A stretch of 64,000 nucleotides of DNA from Bedellia somnulentella (GCA_963576735.1 OY755188.1:3782001-3846000), one strand, 5' to 3'. Numbered from the stretch's first letter, positions 42,107 to 54,319 are shown. The notes: generated by a model from the sequence alone, not told the origin. Numbers and translations: made by a program.

Positions 42107-42172
42107 CCTAATTCCTCAGCTCTCGCTACCACTTTAAGGATTTTATAGCCGTGAGTATGTATTGTATGTGTT
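42107..42172 (+). mobile_element. SRE 3' end (duplicate at 48512-48577)
   Basis: attcctcagctctcgctacc and ttttatagccgtgagtatg. It lies at the right edge of each segmental duplication unit. Confidence 0.7.
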
Positions 42173-44395
42173 TTAGTCTGTCAAACAGTCATCCATGAAC
42201 AATTTGAAGAGCCACGGAGAAGCTACACATCCCTGTCGGACACCCCTAGAGATTCCGAACCAGTCAGTGTTTTCCCCGTTTACTCTTACACATGCACTAG
42301 AATCCTCATAGAGTGATACCAATGCACATATAAGTTGACTCCCCAACCTGAACTTGGATAACACCTCCCATAAACACTTTCTTACCACCCTATCATACGC
42401 CTTCTCTAAATCAATGAAGGAGCAATACACCTTTTGGTTCTTAGCTAAGAACTTTTCAGTGATGCTCCTTAGAGAGAAGATTTGATCCATACATCCCATT
42501 CCTTTCCTAAATCCCGCTTGCACATCCCATATTTTCTCATCAGTTTCATTCATCACTCTTTCAATCAGTACCTTAGCATACAATTTACCAACAATGCTGA
42601 GTAAGCTGATGCCGCGGTAGTTTTTAGCCTCTTGGTGTGACCCCTTTCCTTTATATAGAGGCACAATCACCGCCTTGCACCAGTCTCGAGGAACTTTGCC
42701 ACTCGACCAGCATTTTTGGAAAAGGAAGTACAACCAAGAAGCCACCAACCCTTTACCAGCCCTCAGCATTTCGATAGTAATCCTATCATACCCTGCCGCC
42801 TTCCCTACTTTCATACTTTTCATTGCTTTCATTATTTCTTCCATACTAATCTCACTGTCACTGAAATCACCCATCTCCTCGTTCCAATCAACATTACTGT
42901 CGATTGGCGAAGAAATGGATGCATCCTCTTTTTCAAACAGTCCCTCAAAATAATTCTTCCATACCCGTTTCATGCTACTTTCATCCGTCGCCAATTCACC
43001 CTGTTCATCTCTTATTACACTCACTCTCGTGTTTTGGGAAACTCCCTTTTCCTTCCGGATATACTTCCAGAATAACTTTTGGTTATTCCGGAAATTATCA
43101 GAAAGTTTCCTCTCACACCACTCTTGCAAATCCCGCTTTTTCTTTTCTATTTTCTTCTTCACCTCATTCTTAACTCTCTTATATTCATCTTCACTTTTCT
43201 GCACTACATCGTCAGTTACACTCGCATTCATCCGTTTACTAGCTTTAATCGCTAGTAAATCTAACCACGCTTTCTTCTTATCTCCAACCGCCTCTTTCAC
43301 AACTTTATCCCACCAACTTGTTGGTGGTCTATTTGACCTTTTGCACACACCACAAACTTCCGTCGCACATTCAACCATCGTCGATTTGAGCACATCCCAT
43401 ACTTCTTCTATTTCCATTTCATCCTTCATCTCCACGCAACTTAGTCTATCATCCAATTTTCTCACATATTCATCTCTGATATTTTCATCTTCTTGCAGTT
43501 TTTCCACTTTTATTCTCGCAAAATCCGTTGTTGACACTTTAGGCCTGTGACGCCAACGCGTACACAGACCCCTTAATCGTGATATAACGAGAAAGTGATC
43601 TGTGCCAACGTTCGTGCCCCTATAGACCCTGGTGTCAACAACCTTTGCTCTCAGCCTTTCATCAACTATCACAAAATCAATCATACTTCTCTCGCTTCCC
43701 CTCTGTCTTGTATACATATGGATATCTTTGTGTTTAAACAACGTGTTTGTAACACAAAGATTCCTCTCCAAACATACCTCAATCAATTTCTCACCATTCT
43801 CATTCATTCTTTGATCACCAAACTTTCCTAAAACTCTTTCGCAACCGTTGCGTGACACACCAACCCAGCCATTAAAATCTCCTAACATTATAAGTCTCTC
43901 ATTCTGATCACACCCATTCACAACATCGTCTAACAGATTCCAAAACTCCTCCCTCTCGGATAGGGATTTAGACATGTCCGGAGCATAAACGCAAATTATG
44001 CGCATCCGGACTAGTCCCAATTTCACATTAATCCACAGGAGCCTTGGACTCACACATTCGTAATCTTTCATACACTGAGCCATCCTTTCAGATATCAGAA
44101 GTCCCACTCCTTGGCTAGCTCGGTCATTGTCAGCGACTCCAGACCAGATTGCTGTGATGTTGCCAAGTTGTGAAACTTCCTTTCCCTTACGCTTCGTCTC
44201 ATTTAAACATAGAAAATCCAGTTTTCTTTCATTCATAATCATACATACTTCATCTAATTTTTCAAACATTCCTCCACATACATTCATCGTACTGAAGCGG
44301 GTCTCTTTAGCCCACTTTTCGCCCCGTGAGAAACCATGGCGTGATGAGTGGCGAGCTACATCGCCGCCTCCGTGTTTATTAAAATTGGAACACAT
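42173..44395 (-). pseudogene. Truncated RTE endonuclease-RT ORF (740 aa)
   Basis: The first 738 or so residues are those of the intact ORF at 34889-37990: the complete endonuclease and the RT up to GVRQGCVASPW...MDDCLT. The frame then enters the duplication junction and stops after one foreign residue. The YADD motif and the whole C-terminal region are missing, so it cannot be an active reverse transcriptase. Confidence 0.9.
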
Positions 44396-44667
44396 ATTGG
44401 ACCCACGAGAAGCAAGGGAAGTAAACTGTCCACCTAGCCAGAGCCCCGCTTGACTAGGTAAGGTTATTTAGTACCCGGAGTGCACCAAGCTCCGGGACGG
44501 CGGCACGCTAGCGACCAGGCTCACCCCTGGCCACGCATCCCTCGGCGCGGCAGACCTTGGATTGGTGTAAGGGCGAAGATGGAAAAGCCCTAGTCCCTTA
44601 GTCGACTTCTACGACACCCGCGGGAAGAGATGGGGTAGTGCTATTCTAAGCCGACACTACACAGCTA
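42177..44667 (-). mobile_element. 3'-truncated copy of the same RTE, made by segmental duplication
   Basis: The sequence equals 35772-38262 shifted by 6405 bp. It keeps the whole 5' leader and the endonuclease but stops abruptly at 42177 inside the reverse transcriptase region, without tail or target duplication at that end. RTE insertions lose their 5' end, not their 3' end, so this copy was not made by retrotransposition. It is the edge of the large tandem duplication. Confidence 0.9.
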
Positions 44668-45201
44668 ACTACTTGAACGTGTAAAAAAAGAAACAAAGGA
44701 TAGAGAAATTTCGCGCTGGATGCCAACTGACACTGTAGCTCAGTTGGCAGAGCGACGGGGGCGTATACCCGAAGGTCGCGGGTTCGAACCCCGCCAGTGT
44801 CGAAATTTTTCTTTCCTTTAATAACATCTTTTATTTATGAGTAATAATCCCCACATGAGGAATTCATGTCAAAAAACATTAAATTATGTGATAGTTAGGC
44901 GTTTCCAACATTTGCATTCTATCTGAAAAGGTAGACCAGTGGCCGTCCGAATTAGTTAAAATTCGGAGGTAGGAAACGCAAACACTACTTGAACGTGTAA
45001 AAAAAGAAACAAAGGATAGAGAAATTTCGCGCTGGATGCCAACTGACACTGTAGCTCAGTTGGCAGAGCGACGGGGGCGTATACCCGAAGGTCGCGGGTT
45101 CGAACCCCGCCATTGTCGAAATTTTTCTTTCCTTTAATAACATCTTTTATTTATGAGTAATAATCCCCACATGAGGAATTCATGTCAAAAAACATTAAAT
45201 T
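44668..45201. repeat. Duplicate of the array's right part
   Basis: The same two units shifted by 6405 bp (tRNA-like genes at 44729 and 45045), including the private acceptor-stem change, so it arose by the segmental duplication. Confidence 0.9.
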
Positions 45202-48200
45202 AGGTCTTTGGTCACTTAAAAGCCCTTATACCCTTAGCCACAACCACGGGAAAAAATGGGGTAGTGCTATTCTAAGCTGACTCTACACAGCAAACTTAAT
45301 ATTTCTCGTCTTACTAAATTCACCATAGCCAGAAAAGTCATGTCAAACTCAATCAGCCGTTTCCAACACAAAATCTGACGGTATTAAATTTGTATATATC
45401 GTTTGAAGAACATCGGTTGGAGATCCATCAACCACAAATTTAGTAGCACCATCTTTTCCCCACTCAACTTCCAACAGTGGCTGTGGAATTTCTCTTTGCT
45501 CAGTTCTGGCTACCCCGTTTAGGGATTTGTAGCCCTGAGTATATGTATGAATGTATGTTTAGTATTTTAGAATACTATCACGTACTCGTAAAAGATCTAT
45601 AAACCGACTTTGAAGTCAACATATTTTTTATAGTATTAGTACCGCTGCCAACCCCTTCGGGGATATTCGGCGTAAACGTTTATGTTTATGTTTTGTTATG
45701 TTATATTTTTTATATATAATACCTTATCCAAAGAATTATATTCACATTTTATCAAGACCGTAATACGTTAACAAGCATAACTTTCACGTATATGGTTCCC
45801 TGGTGAATTACCAGAAGTTTGTGGTCATCCTGAACTCAGGGTTAATGGTGTACCTAATTTATTTATTTTTATGTCACCTTTGCTTCTTAGTGAATTGTAT
45901 GCCTAATCCTATTTCTGAAATATTGGGATAAGAGTATACATATTTATATATAATTGTAAAGGTTCATTTTCATTAAATTGATTATAATTTTGCCTTTCAA
46001 TAACCAACTAAGACCCCGAGATTTTTTTAAACTTTTAACTCAAAAATACAAATAAAGGAAAGAAAAATTTCGACACAGGCGGGATTCGAACCCGCGACCT
46101 CGGGTATATGCCCCCGTCGCTCTTGCCAATTGAGCTACAAATTCTTCTATCCTTTATTTCTTTTACACGTTTTAGTAGTGTTTGCGTTTCCTACCTCCGA
46201 TTTTTTTACTAATTTGGAAGGCCACTTGTCTATCTTTTCAGATAGAATGCAAATGTTGAAAACGCCTAACTATCACATAATTTAAATCTTTTTGTTCATG
46301 AAAATCTCATGTGGGGATTATTACTAATAATGATTTAATACTTTTTGGTTATCCCTACATGAGGTTTTCATGAACAAAAAGATTTAAATCAAAAGTACAA
46401 CTTAGCCATGTGGGTTTGCTCACGATATTTTTCCACACCCATGCTTAACACACTGAGCTTTCACGCTCGCTAAATTTTCCAGTGCAAATAATAGCACTTA
46501 TAAAAACGAAACATAGTTACCCACACCTTAAAGAATAATAGAACGGTACATATTATTATTTTATTTACTCTTATTTAGATGATAAACCGATAGTCCAGGT
46601 TTGAACTGCTAGCTGTAACATACATTCTTACGTGAGATGAGTTCTGATTTGAAAATTTCAAATTGATACACTTGCTATAAAACAGTACAGTGGCTTTGAA
46701 GAATCAGCTTAGAATAGCACTACCCAACAACCTGCCTGTGGGTGATTGTAAGAGGCGGCTAAGGGTTTTGGGGCTTTTTAAGTGATATTTGGGCGACACG
46801 ATAACTTTTATTTTACTTCTATCTTTTCAAATTCCGAAAGTGGCTGTAGAAATATTGTTCTGATCCGTTTAGGGATTTATAGCCGTGATTGGTAAGTTGG
46901 TACACTGATCAGTAGATAAAATCAACTACTATAAAAGAAACGAGGCATAGGTGATTTTACTAACTATACTTGTCTTTTTCTACGGATTAAAGCCGTGAGT
47001 CTAGTTTTTGATTATCAGGAAAATATTTCAAGTGTTAGTTGATTTTAGATACTAAGTAACTTGATCTGTATCATATAGCCTTGTATTTTTATTAATTTAT
47101 TATTAAGATATAACGGTTTCTTTGTCGTGGTGATTCCTATAGGCGCTGCTATATACCAAAGCATTATTTAATAATTGATGACCACACCAGAAAAAAACTA
47201 AAATAGTTTTTTACGTACTTTCAATCCGTTTAAAAAGGAAGCAATTTCTACACAAGTTACAGCCGAACTAAATCGAATCAAATTCAGCTCAATTTATATC
47301 TCTTCAACTTGTTACAAACAACTTTTTACAGCAAAAAAGAGCTCCTTTAAATTAATGTTTCTAGTTGCCGATCGCTGCAATAACAATTAAAACTAGTTAA
47401 ACTAACCAGAAGTTAAAGCGTAGTTAGTTAAACTTTGTCGTCGAAAATGCAACATGAAAAAAGCTTAATTGAACTACCCACAATTAAAAATATTTTATGC
47501 TGCTATGAATTTTCATTGAAAATTTTAAAAATTTAAATTATGTTGATCGTTATTAAATTATACAGCATTTTTAAGCATAACAGAATTGAGGTAAAATTTT
47601 ACGGTCTTCGTGCAGTAGTGAAATAAATTTTATATAATTTTAAACTGCATTGAGAGCAAATATTTATGTTTATTTACACACGGTATAACCTTAACAGACC
47701 TGTTTATTTTTCAAACGACAATTCCAGCCTTACGATTATTACTAAGGATATGCTGTGACCTACAAGTCTCCCGGGTATCACTATGTGATTAAATCCGTCT
47801 CAAGGATATCTGAAGAAAAACAAGGGTAACAGAAAATATTCAAAAAGCTGAAAAACTGAAGTATATTTGTGCGTATAAAACTTTGTCGATGTTTGCTCAA
47901 ACAAGATAATAAAATAACTACAATCGTGAATATTATATTTGCTTGCAATATTAAATTATAATCATATTATATTTTATAATCATAGATATTTTTTTAACTA
48001 CAATGAAAGGGTTTTTCTTTGAAATGAAGCAAGTTTGGCCCATTTTTAAACAGACTTTATTTTACGATTTTTTCGCCACCGAATTTCAAAAACAAAACGG
48101 GTTATTTTAATTCTGCAGCTCTTGCAATCCCTTCTTTGTATTTTAGTTGTAAGTATATATTATTTGTAAGTATGTATACCCACTAGTATACATTTATTGT

Positions 48201-48734
48201 AAGTTGCCTAAACATGTTCTGAAAATGAAATATTAATTAGACATTACAAATTATATGGAAAGAGATCATGTGATGTATCATCTGCCTACCCATCTGGAAC
48301 TTAAATGATACGTTAGGATAGATACTTCATGTACCAATCACGTACTCACTTTCATGTGAAGGTATCTAGATTAGAAAATAATGAGATAAGTTTTGTACGA
48401 GCTTGGACGGCTTGTGATCTCTCCTAATCTTTCCAAGTCAACATTCGAGATGTACTAAAATTTGGATAAGCTTTTTATTTATTATTTTCTGAGTTGTTTG
48501 CAGAGAGTATTCCTAATTCCTCAGCTCTCGCTACCACTTTAAGGATTTTATAGCCGTGAGTATGTATTGTATGTGTTTTAGGTTATTCGTTGTGTTGTTT
48601 GAGTGGGATGATATTAATATAATACTTCGGTAATCGGTACACAGGATAACATACATCATCGTCATGGCGATTGATAAAGTTCTTACAAAAGCGAAAAGCC
48701 AAAGTGAAGACACTAAAGAGCATTTCCTCATAGC

Positions 48735-48870
48735 CCATATATGTCCCCACCAAGGGGCTCGAGCCTACCCTATATAGGGCGATTTGGCCATAGTCCATCA
48801 CGCTGGCCAATTGAGGGTACTACCGTAATAGCAGCCGGGACCGACGGCTTAATGTGCCCTCCGCGATAAA
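48735..48870 (-). mobile_element. 'GGCCATAGTCC' family copy
   Basis: cccatatatgtccccaccaa, ggctcgagcctaccctatat, ttggccatagtccatcacgc and ccgggaccgacggcttaatg. It begins just outside the segmental duplication. Confidence 0.75.
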
Positions 48871-48879
48871 GAGCATATA

Positions 48880-48992
48880 TAAGAAGAATAAGAATATGAG
48901 AGAAACGAGAGAGATTTTTCCGGATCATTTAAAAAGGCGATCATCTCTGCCTACCTGAATGGAAACAATGGGCTTGAGTGTAAGAAAGTAAG
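48880..48992 (+). mobile_element. Decayed RTE 3' end
   Basis: Weak match to the last ~110 bp of the RTE family: agagcatatataagaag, gcgatcatctctgcctacc and gggcttgagtgtaagaaagt. Too degraded to place precisely. Confidence 0.55.
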
Positions 48993-49119
48993 GTTATGGC
49001 GATCAATGGTTGTTGCCTACATCTGCCAAAATAAATAGTCTCTATGTATTATACCCTTATAAATTGTTATTAGTATTATATACTTATAAAGATTCAAAAG
49101 AAATTATTCTTAATCATCA

Positions 49120-49200
49120 TATTTTGACATCAGTGGGATTTGAACCTACTCAAAAGCTTAGCACTGACCATCCATGCCTTGGACACCGTTACTAACAACT
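49120..49200 (-). mobile_element. tRNA-derived SINE head
   Basis: Reverse strand: gtaggttcaaatcccactga (B box) preceded by ccaaggcatggatggtcagt. Degraded. Confidence 0.45.
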
Positions 49201-49365
49201 GTGTTGATGATTCCAGTTGATACGCATATTAGTTGATGACATTTTAAAAGTGACTTCATCATAAGGCCGACGTCACGTCGTCACCATCACGAATCAATCC
49301 GGTCACAAATTCAAAAGTATCTTTTATTGTGCGTATAATAGGTAAAATTCATAAAAAATTTAAAT

Positions 49366-49478
49366 GAGCCGTATAGATTCAACTTAGATTAGCACTACCC
49401 CATTACTTCCCATGGGTGTACTTAAGAGGCGGCTAAGGGTATTAAGACTTCTAACCGATTCTTGTGCTAGTGCTTCCG
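49366..49478 (+). mobile_element. SRE 5' half
   Basis: gccgtatagattcaacttag, cactaccccattacttccca and taagaggcggctaagggtat. The 3' half is absent. Confidence 0.65.
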
Positions 49479-49479
49479 A

Positions 49480-50460
49480 AGCAACGAACTAATGATAAAT
49501 TTAAAAAATTTGACGTTCAAAAAATTTGACGTTCAATAAGTTACCTTAAACGTTGCCCAGTAGAAAAAATACCGCATCCCTCACATTTTTAATCATATTA
49601 AAACAATATAAAAAAACAAGGTCAGGTTACCAACATATAACTACGTGAGGTATTACAAAATTGAAGCGAAAACCAAAAATATTAACTGGAAAACAAATAA
49701 ATTCCCGAAACGCCACGTTGCCACAACGCTAAAGTATTAAAATAAATGTCGGAAGAGGGAAGTTTCCCAAATTGTTCCCATTACTGTGGTAGCGGTCAAA
49801 GTGCTCATTCAGTTATATTTCGAAATGGCTGCCAAACGTTGCATTGCCTGAAAAATCACTCAGGCTTTGCTTTTGTCGGGGTTTTTTGCTTCCATTAATT
49901 TGGACTTGTTTATTAAAGATCGGAAGTTATATTTTAGAATATTCAGTCTAACTTATAACTCAGTTGTGTTTGTGAGTATAGAAGTTTTCCATGTAGTTAT
50001 TTTGTTGTTTTAGAAAGTAATCTAGTGTTCTAGAGCTTGGTGAACAATATGCAAGGCTAATTTATGTATGAATGTTTTTACAGTTTGTCTGCAGGTGGAG
50101 TCTCTTATGTATTTATATTTATGTATTATGTATGAATATTTTTAGTATATAATTATATGTGTAGTTTTTATACAATAATTTAGTAACGCGGTACTTTCTA
50201 CTGCTATTATTTATACGAGTATGTTATAAGTTTTTCTGTTTCATTATGACATTGTGACGTCTTTTCTTTTATATTTTTATTTTGGGGCTGACTGAAAATC
50301 AGTGTTGTGAGGTATTCATTTACTTCACAACGATAACGCTGAGGCAGCTTCCAAATTCGTTGCTACTACGCAGGTTATACGGCTATAGTTTTTTTTTTTC
50401 TTTTATATCTTGGAATTAGTGTGTATGATATTGTCTTTTTATTATTATTTTTCTATGTGA
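49480..50460. other. AT-rich interval, nothing recognised
   Basis: No supported gene or repeat. A tandem aaaaaatttgacgttcaa motif occurs twice near 49503-49535. Confidence 0.5.
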
Positions 50461-50464
50461 TTGT

Positions 50465-50575
50465 ATTTACTTATTTTTGTGCTGTGTCTTCCTTTGTACG
50501 TGTGTAGCAGCGAATAAATGTTTTTTTTTCTTCTTTCTTCTTCTTTCTTAATATATTTATACTTTACCTTAACGG
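50465..50575 (+). mobile_element. LINE 3' end with T-rich tail
   Basis: ttcctttgtacgtgtgtagc, agcgaataaatg and a (ttc)n tail. The reverse of the same end occurs at 2938-3010 (aaagaaag run, catatattcattgctacata) and 51290-51325. Confidence 0.6.
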
Positions 50576-50611
50576 TGCCAAAAATAATATTTTTCATTTT
50601 TGAGTTTACAT

Positions 50612-50748
50612 GCATACGTATACATATTCTCACGCCGTTAGTTCCCAATGGGGTAGGCAGAGTCTATCGATCGCCACTTTGTACGATCCTGGCAAACCTC
50701 TCTGGCTTTGTTCAAACCCATCAATCTTTTCATACATGCTTTTTTACT
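50612..50748 (-). mobile_element. RTE 3' fragment, head to head with an SRE 3' end
   Basis: Minus-strand RTE 3' end (tail at the left, then cacgccgttagttcccaatg and cgatcgccactttgtacgat). It stops near 50748 and runs straight into the last 36 bp of a plus-strand SRE (50749-50785). Confidence 0.75.
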
Positions 50749-50785
50749 CTTTTTTGGGATTTGTAACCGTAAGTATATGTATGTA
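50749..50785 (+). mobile_element. SRE 3' end fragment
   Basis: ttttttgggatttgtaaccg followed by taagtatatgtatg is the SRE 3' terminus and tail. It is joined to an inverted RTE 3' fragment without intervening sequence. Confidence 0.65.
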
Positions 50786-50894
50786 TTTTTGAAAGGAGAC
50801 GTTAGTAACACCCGCAAATGCAGAGAGGCGTGTGTTTCAATTCTTAGTCAAATCTATACTAATGTGTCTACTAATGTCATATGGGTGAATAATT

Positions 50895-51140
50895 TATCAT
50901 GGTTGTGAACGGTGAAGGAAAACATCGTGAGGAAACCCACACGGCTAAGTTTCACTTAGTCATGTGACAGTGTATGCGTATAAAACAGCGAAAAACCTGC
51001 CTCCTATCACGTGAGTACACTATCCAAGCAAAACGTGGGTACTATGAACACCAGGTGACAATGTCACGTGATGTTCAGAAGTTATTAGTAACTCTGCCAA
51101 CCTCTTCGGGGATATACGGCGTGAACGCTTGAGTCTTAAG
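50895..51140 (+). mobile_element. TTATG-tailed family copy
   Basis: ggaaaacatcgtgaggaaac, tcatgtgacagtgtatgcgt, cacgtgagtacactatccaa, tcacgtgatgttcagaagtt and acctcttcgg-type end (cctcttcggggatatacggc). Confidence 0.8.
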
Positions 51141-51329
51141 TTTACATAGTTCAATGTGAATGGATGACATGAGTTTTTACGTTATGCCTCTTCCTCGCAC
51201 TGCCACAGCATCTTTCCGTTCATCTGTCAAGAACTTATGCTGGCCAGAACCACCTGGCATTGTACCTAACTTCTTAAAATAAAAAAAAGAAAAGAAAATA
51301 TTTATTCGTTGCATACAAATTTAAAACAC

Positions 51330-52420
51330 TTAAACACAAAAACAAACAACAAGTACAGTAAATCCAGATAAAAATTAAAAAGTCTTGCAACGAAAGGGTT
51401 GTTAACTCAGCGTATTGTTGTGAGTACCTTGTGAGTTTAGAGAAACACATGTATAAATTTTAACTTTTTAGAATAAAGTTGATTTATATTTATATAGTAC
51501 ACACTACCACACACCTGGAAGCCCACCTGTTAGGCACTTGTGCTGATTCAAAACGCCTGACATATTTTTTTTCATACTTTTCAATGAATAAACAAAATCA
51601 TATAAGAGTTTCAAGCTTACAGGAACAAGTTTTATTTTTGGTGTTCATTGACACTTTCAAGGGCATAGGGGTTGATGGTGTGCAGGGCTGATGTCAGCCA
51701 GGCGATGCGATGGCTGCCGTGCTTAGCACGCTATGACGCATTACTATAAAAAAATCTAGTTCTACAGACACACTGTTATTCGTAGGGTTCAGTAGCTCTC
51801 CTACTATGAATCATCTCACAATACATTCTTCATTGTCACTTGAATGCGCTGTCAATATAAAAAAAACATAATTCTGACGATGTTCAGTGTTATAAGTAAT
51901 TTTGTTTCTTCTATCGGAATATACGTCGTCGTAGGCTGTGCTTATTTCAATTTCTTAAACTCGAAATATTTTGCCGATCTTCTCCCCATTAATTTCTCCG
52001 GTTCAATAAGCTGTATGTATTTACATCGTGTTAAGTCGACTGTGCACTGTGCACCGCTTGTCTCGTGACGAGGTTTTGTTACATTTTATAGGTGTTTTTC
52101 TTCGAACCTGCTTGGAATCATTTCGTAAGCGTTTTTACAAGCTTTTACTTTGAAGCTGCTTAAATGGCATTTATATTAAATTTTTCTCTAATATATACAT
52201 ATTTTAAATTGTTGTCTTTGGTCATAAAATAAAAGTAAGTAAAAGGTAATAAAAATAAATTGGATTTATCTTTTTATCCATAGAAAAATAAAATAATTAA
52301 AGATAGACCTAATTACTTGTTATGTAGTGTCAACTCAAAATTGAATTGATCTGTTCTTTGCAGCAGGTGACGCAAGAGGTAACGTGTGTTGGGGATTGTT
52401 AATATATGTTTACATAACAT
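51330..52420. other. Interval with a short inverted duplicate
   Basis: Sequence near 51958-52110 (gccgatcttctccccattaa, gctgtatgtatttacatcgt, aagtcgactgtgcac, cttcgaacc) recurs inverted at about 52675-52808 with few changes. It is an unnamed repeat; no gene. Confidence 0.6.
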
Positions 52421-52421
52421 A

Positions 52422-52650
52422 ACATAAACGTTCACGCCGAATATTAATCATCACACGCAGAGGTACATCACACACGTGAATTTGTCACCTGGTGTTCAGA
52501 GTACCCACGTTTTGCATGGACAGTGTACTCACGTGATAGGGGGCAGGCCTATCGCCGTTTTGTACGAATACACTGTCACATGACTAAGTACAACTCAGCC
52601 ATGTGGGTTTCCTCACGATGTTTTCCCTCACCGTTAACAATCATGATAAA
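52422..52650 (-). mobile_element. TTATG-tailed family copy
   Basis: acataacataaacgttcacg, then the body through cctggtgttcagagtaccca, ggcaggcctatcgccgtttt and ttttccctcaccgttaacaa. Confidence 0.82.
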
Positions 52651-52821
52651 TTAACCATACATATGTCTTTACTGGTTCGAAGAAAAACACCTATAAAATA
52701 TAACAAAACCTCGTCACGAGACAAGCGGTGCACAGTCGACTTAACACGATGTAAATACATACAGCTTATTGAACCGGAGAAATTAATGGCGAGAAGATCG
52801 GCAAAATACATATATACCATG

Positions 52822-52952
52822 TATGAAAAGATTGATGGATGTGAATGAAGCTTGAGAGGTTTGCCAGGATCGTACAAAGTGGCGATCAATAGTCTCTGCC
52901 TACCCCAATGGGAACTAACGGCGTGAGAATATGTATGTATGTATGTATGTAC
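52822..52952 (+). mobile_element. RTE 3' fragment with (atgt)n tail
   Basis: Contains tatgaaaagattgatggatg and gcgatcaatagtctctgcct, then cggcgtgagaatatgtatg and a tail of (tatg) repeats. It corresponds to the last ~120 bp of the RTE family and is severely 5' truncated. Confidence 0.8.
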
Positions 52953-52979
52953 ATATGTCTTTAGAAAAGACAAATTGGT

Positions 52980-53066
52980 GTAGGCCCGACCCAGGATTTT
53001 AACACCAGTCGTTTGCACGATAACCGAGTGTTCTACCCACTGGGCTATCACGGTTGCAACGTTATT
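52980..53066 (-). mobile_element. tRNA-derived SINE head
   Basis: Reverse strand: gtgatagcccagtgggtaga (A box) and ctggtgttaaaatcctgggt (B box with changes). Confidence 0.6.
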
Positions 53067-53112
53067 TATCTTATCGTAACTAACGTTTATTTATCAATAT
53101 TTCCCCCTTTAT

Positions 53113-53300
53113 AAGAAATTTCTCAGCCACTTTTGGAAGTTGAGTGGGGAAAAGTTGGTAGAATAGGTTGTTGGTGGTGGGTCTCCAACCTCATCGCCCG
53201 AAAATCCCTTAAAAAGCCCCAATACCGTTAGTCGCCTCTTACGTACACCTACCGGAAGAAATGGGGTAGTGCAATTCCAAGCCGACACTACACAGCTACT
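53113..53300 (-). mobile_element. SRE copy lacking its 3' end
   Basis: ataagaaatttctcagccac to gccgacactacacagctac. The 3' terminal ~60 bp and tail are missing, which is unusual for retroposition and points to later deletion. Confidence 0.8.
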
Positions 53301-53439
53301 CCTTGACTTAATTGTAAAGAATATATATGTTAATGTACGTAAAGCACTTAGACTGCAGATTAATTAGTAAATGTTAAGATTACTGAAATTAATTTGATTT
53401 ATGTGTAAAAATATTTTACATATATGCAAACATATTGGG

Positions 53440-53458
53440 TAGAGACTATTGATCGCCA
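53440..53458 (-). mobile_element. Minimal RTE 3' scrap
   Basis: gggtagagactattgatcgc resembles the minus-strand RTE 3' end with a diverged start. It has no tail and directly precedes the jockey-like coding remnant. Confidence 0.35.
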
Positions 53459-53465
53459 ATTTGTT

Positions 53466-53940
53466 GGAAACCGTACATTGAAAAGTTGTTGGGTAAAATA
53501 GATAGATTCATTCTTAAACGACTAACGCAAGGAACATCAGAAAAAACTGCTCTGCTGGCATACCATGGCTATGTATCAAGTGTTATCCGGTACGGAATAA
53601 TACTATGGGGCAATTCAGTAGATGTAAACAGAGTACTAATAGTACAAAAGAAATGCACGAGAGCAATAGCTGGAGGAAATTATAATGATTTCGTAAACCT
53701 TTGTTTAAATCTTTTGACATTTTACCCGTACCGTGTTTATACATAATGTGCCTGTTTGTAAAAAAACATCCAAATCAGTTTTTTAAACTATTTGTTAAGT
53801 TGTTTCTATAGAAATATAATTTTGATGTAAATATTTGCACGCTAATCTTGTTAGTAGAAAAAGCAAGCACACTTTTGTAACTGTTGATATCTCTATAAAC
53901 TCTTATTCTGGCAAATAAATGATTTTTCTATTCTATTCTT
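53466..53940 (+). pseudogene. Jockey/CR1-type LINE 3' remnant
   Basis: An open frame at 53486-53746 (86 codons) contains LLAYHGYVSSVIRYGIILWG and VNRVLIVQKKCTRAIAG. This matches the region C-terminal to the polymerase domain in insect jockey-like LINEs (AYHGY-S-RYGII-WG, QK+C-RAI). The rest of the C-terminus is out of frame. The segment ends in ggcaaataaatgatttttct and attctattctt, which resembles the 3' end of these elements. RT catalytic motifs are absent. Confidence 0.7.
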
Positions 53941-54119
53941 AACCTCTCTAATTTAGTTAAAAATATTATACTTTTGAAATTAACAAGGTATCCACAAAAA
54001 TGTCTAGGTGAACCACACAAAAAAAACGGGGTGGCCATGCATACAGTAGGGTTCATAGAACATTTACAAAACATAGCTACGGTCTTAATGTTACTTGTTA
54101 GCATACTTGTAGAGTGAAA

Positions 54120-54295
54120 GGAATCTAAGTATCTGACCGTATTTTTTTAATGGTTTTTGTTCATGAAAACCTCATGTGGGGATTATTACTAATAAATACT
54201 AATAATGTTAATACATAATATAGAGCGAAGACCGGGGCGTATACCCGAGGTCGCGGGTTCGATTCCCGCCTGTGTCGAAATTTTTCTTTCCTGAA
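54120..54295 (+). repeat. Partial tRNA-like unit, 5' half of the tRNA lost
   Basis: The 3' two thirds of the tRNA-like gene (54222-54277: ccggggcgtatacccg, gggttcgattcccgcc, tgtgtcg) follow directly on the spacer motif gttcatgaaaacctcatg. The D arm and 5' acceptor strand are missing. Downstream gaaatttttctttcct is retained. Confidence 0.7.
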
Positions 54296-54319
54296 TTTAT
54301 TATTTATTTATCTGACAGT

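Larger units (their letters stand above)
35772..42176 (+). repeat. Tandem segmental duplication, unit 1 (6405 bp)
   Basis: Contains the RTE from mid-RT to its 5' end, the end of the tRNA-like array, and the region to the SRE 3' end at 42172. Unit 2 follows directly. Every stretch I compared (RTE ORF, array units, 39-42 kb) was identical. Confidence 0.93.
42177..48581 (+). repeat. Tandem segmental duplication, unit 2 (6405 bp)
   Basis: Starts tctgtcaaacagtcatcc, equal to 35772 onward, and ends gtatgtgttttag, equal to the end of unit 1. After it, unique sequence gttattcgttg begins. The bases at the breakpoints (caac, ttag, gtta) show no microhomology. Confidence 0.93.
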
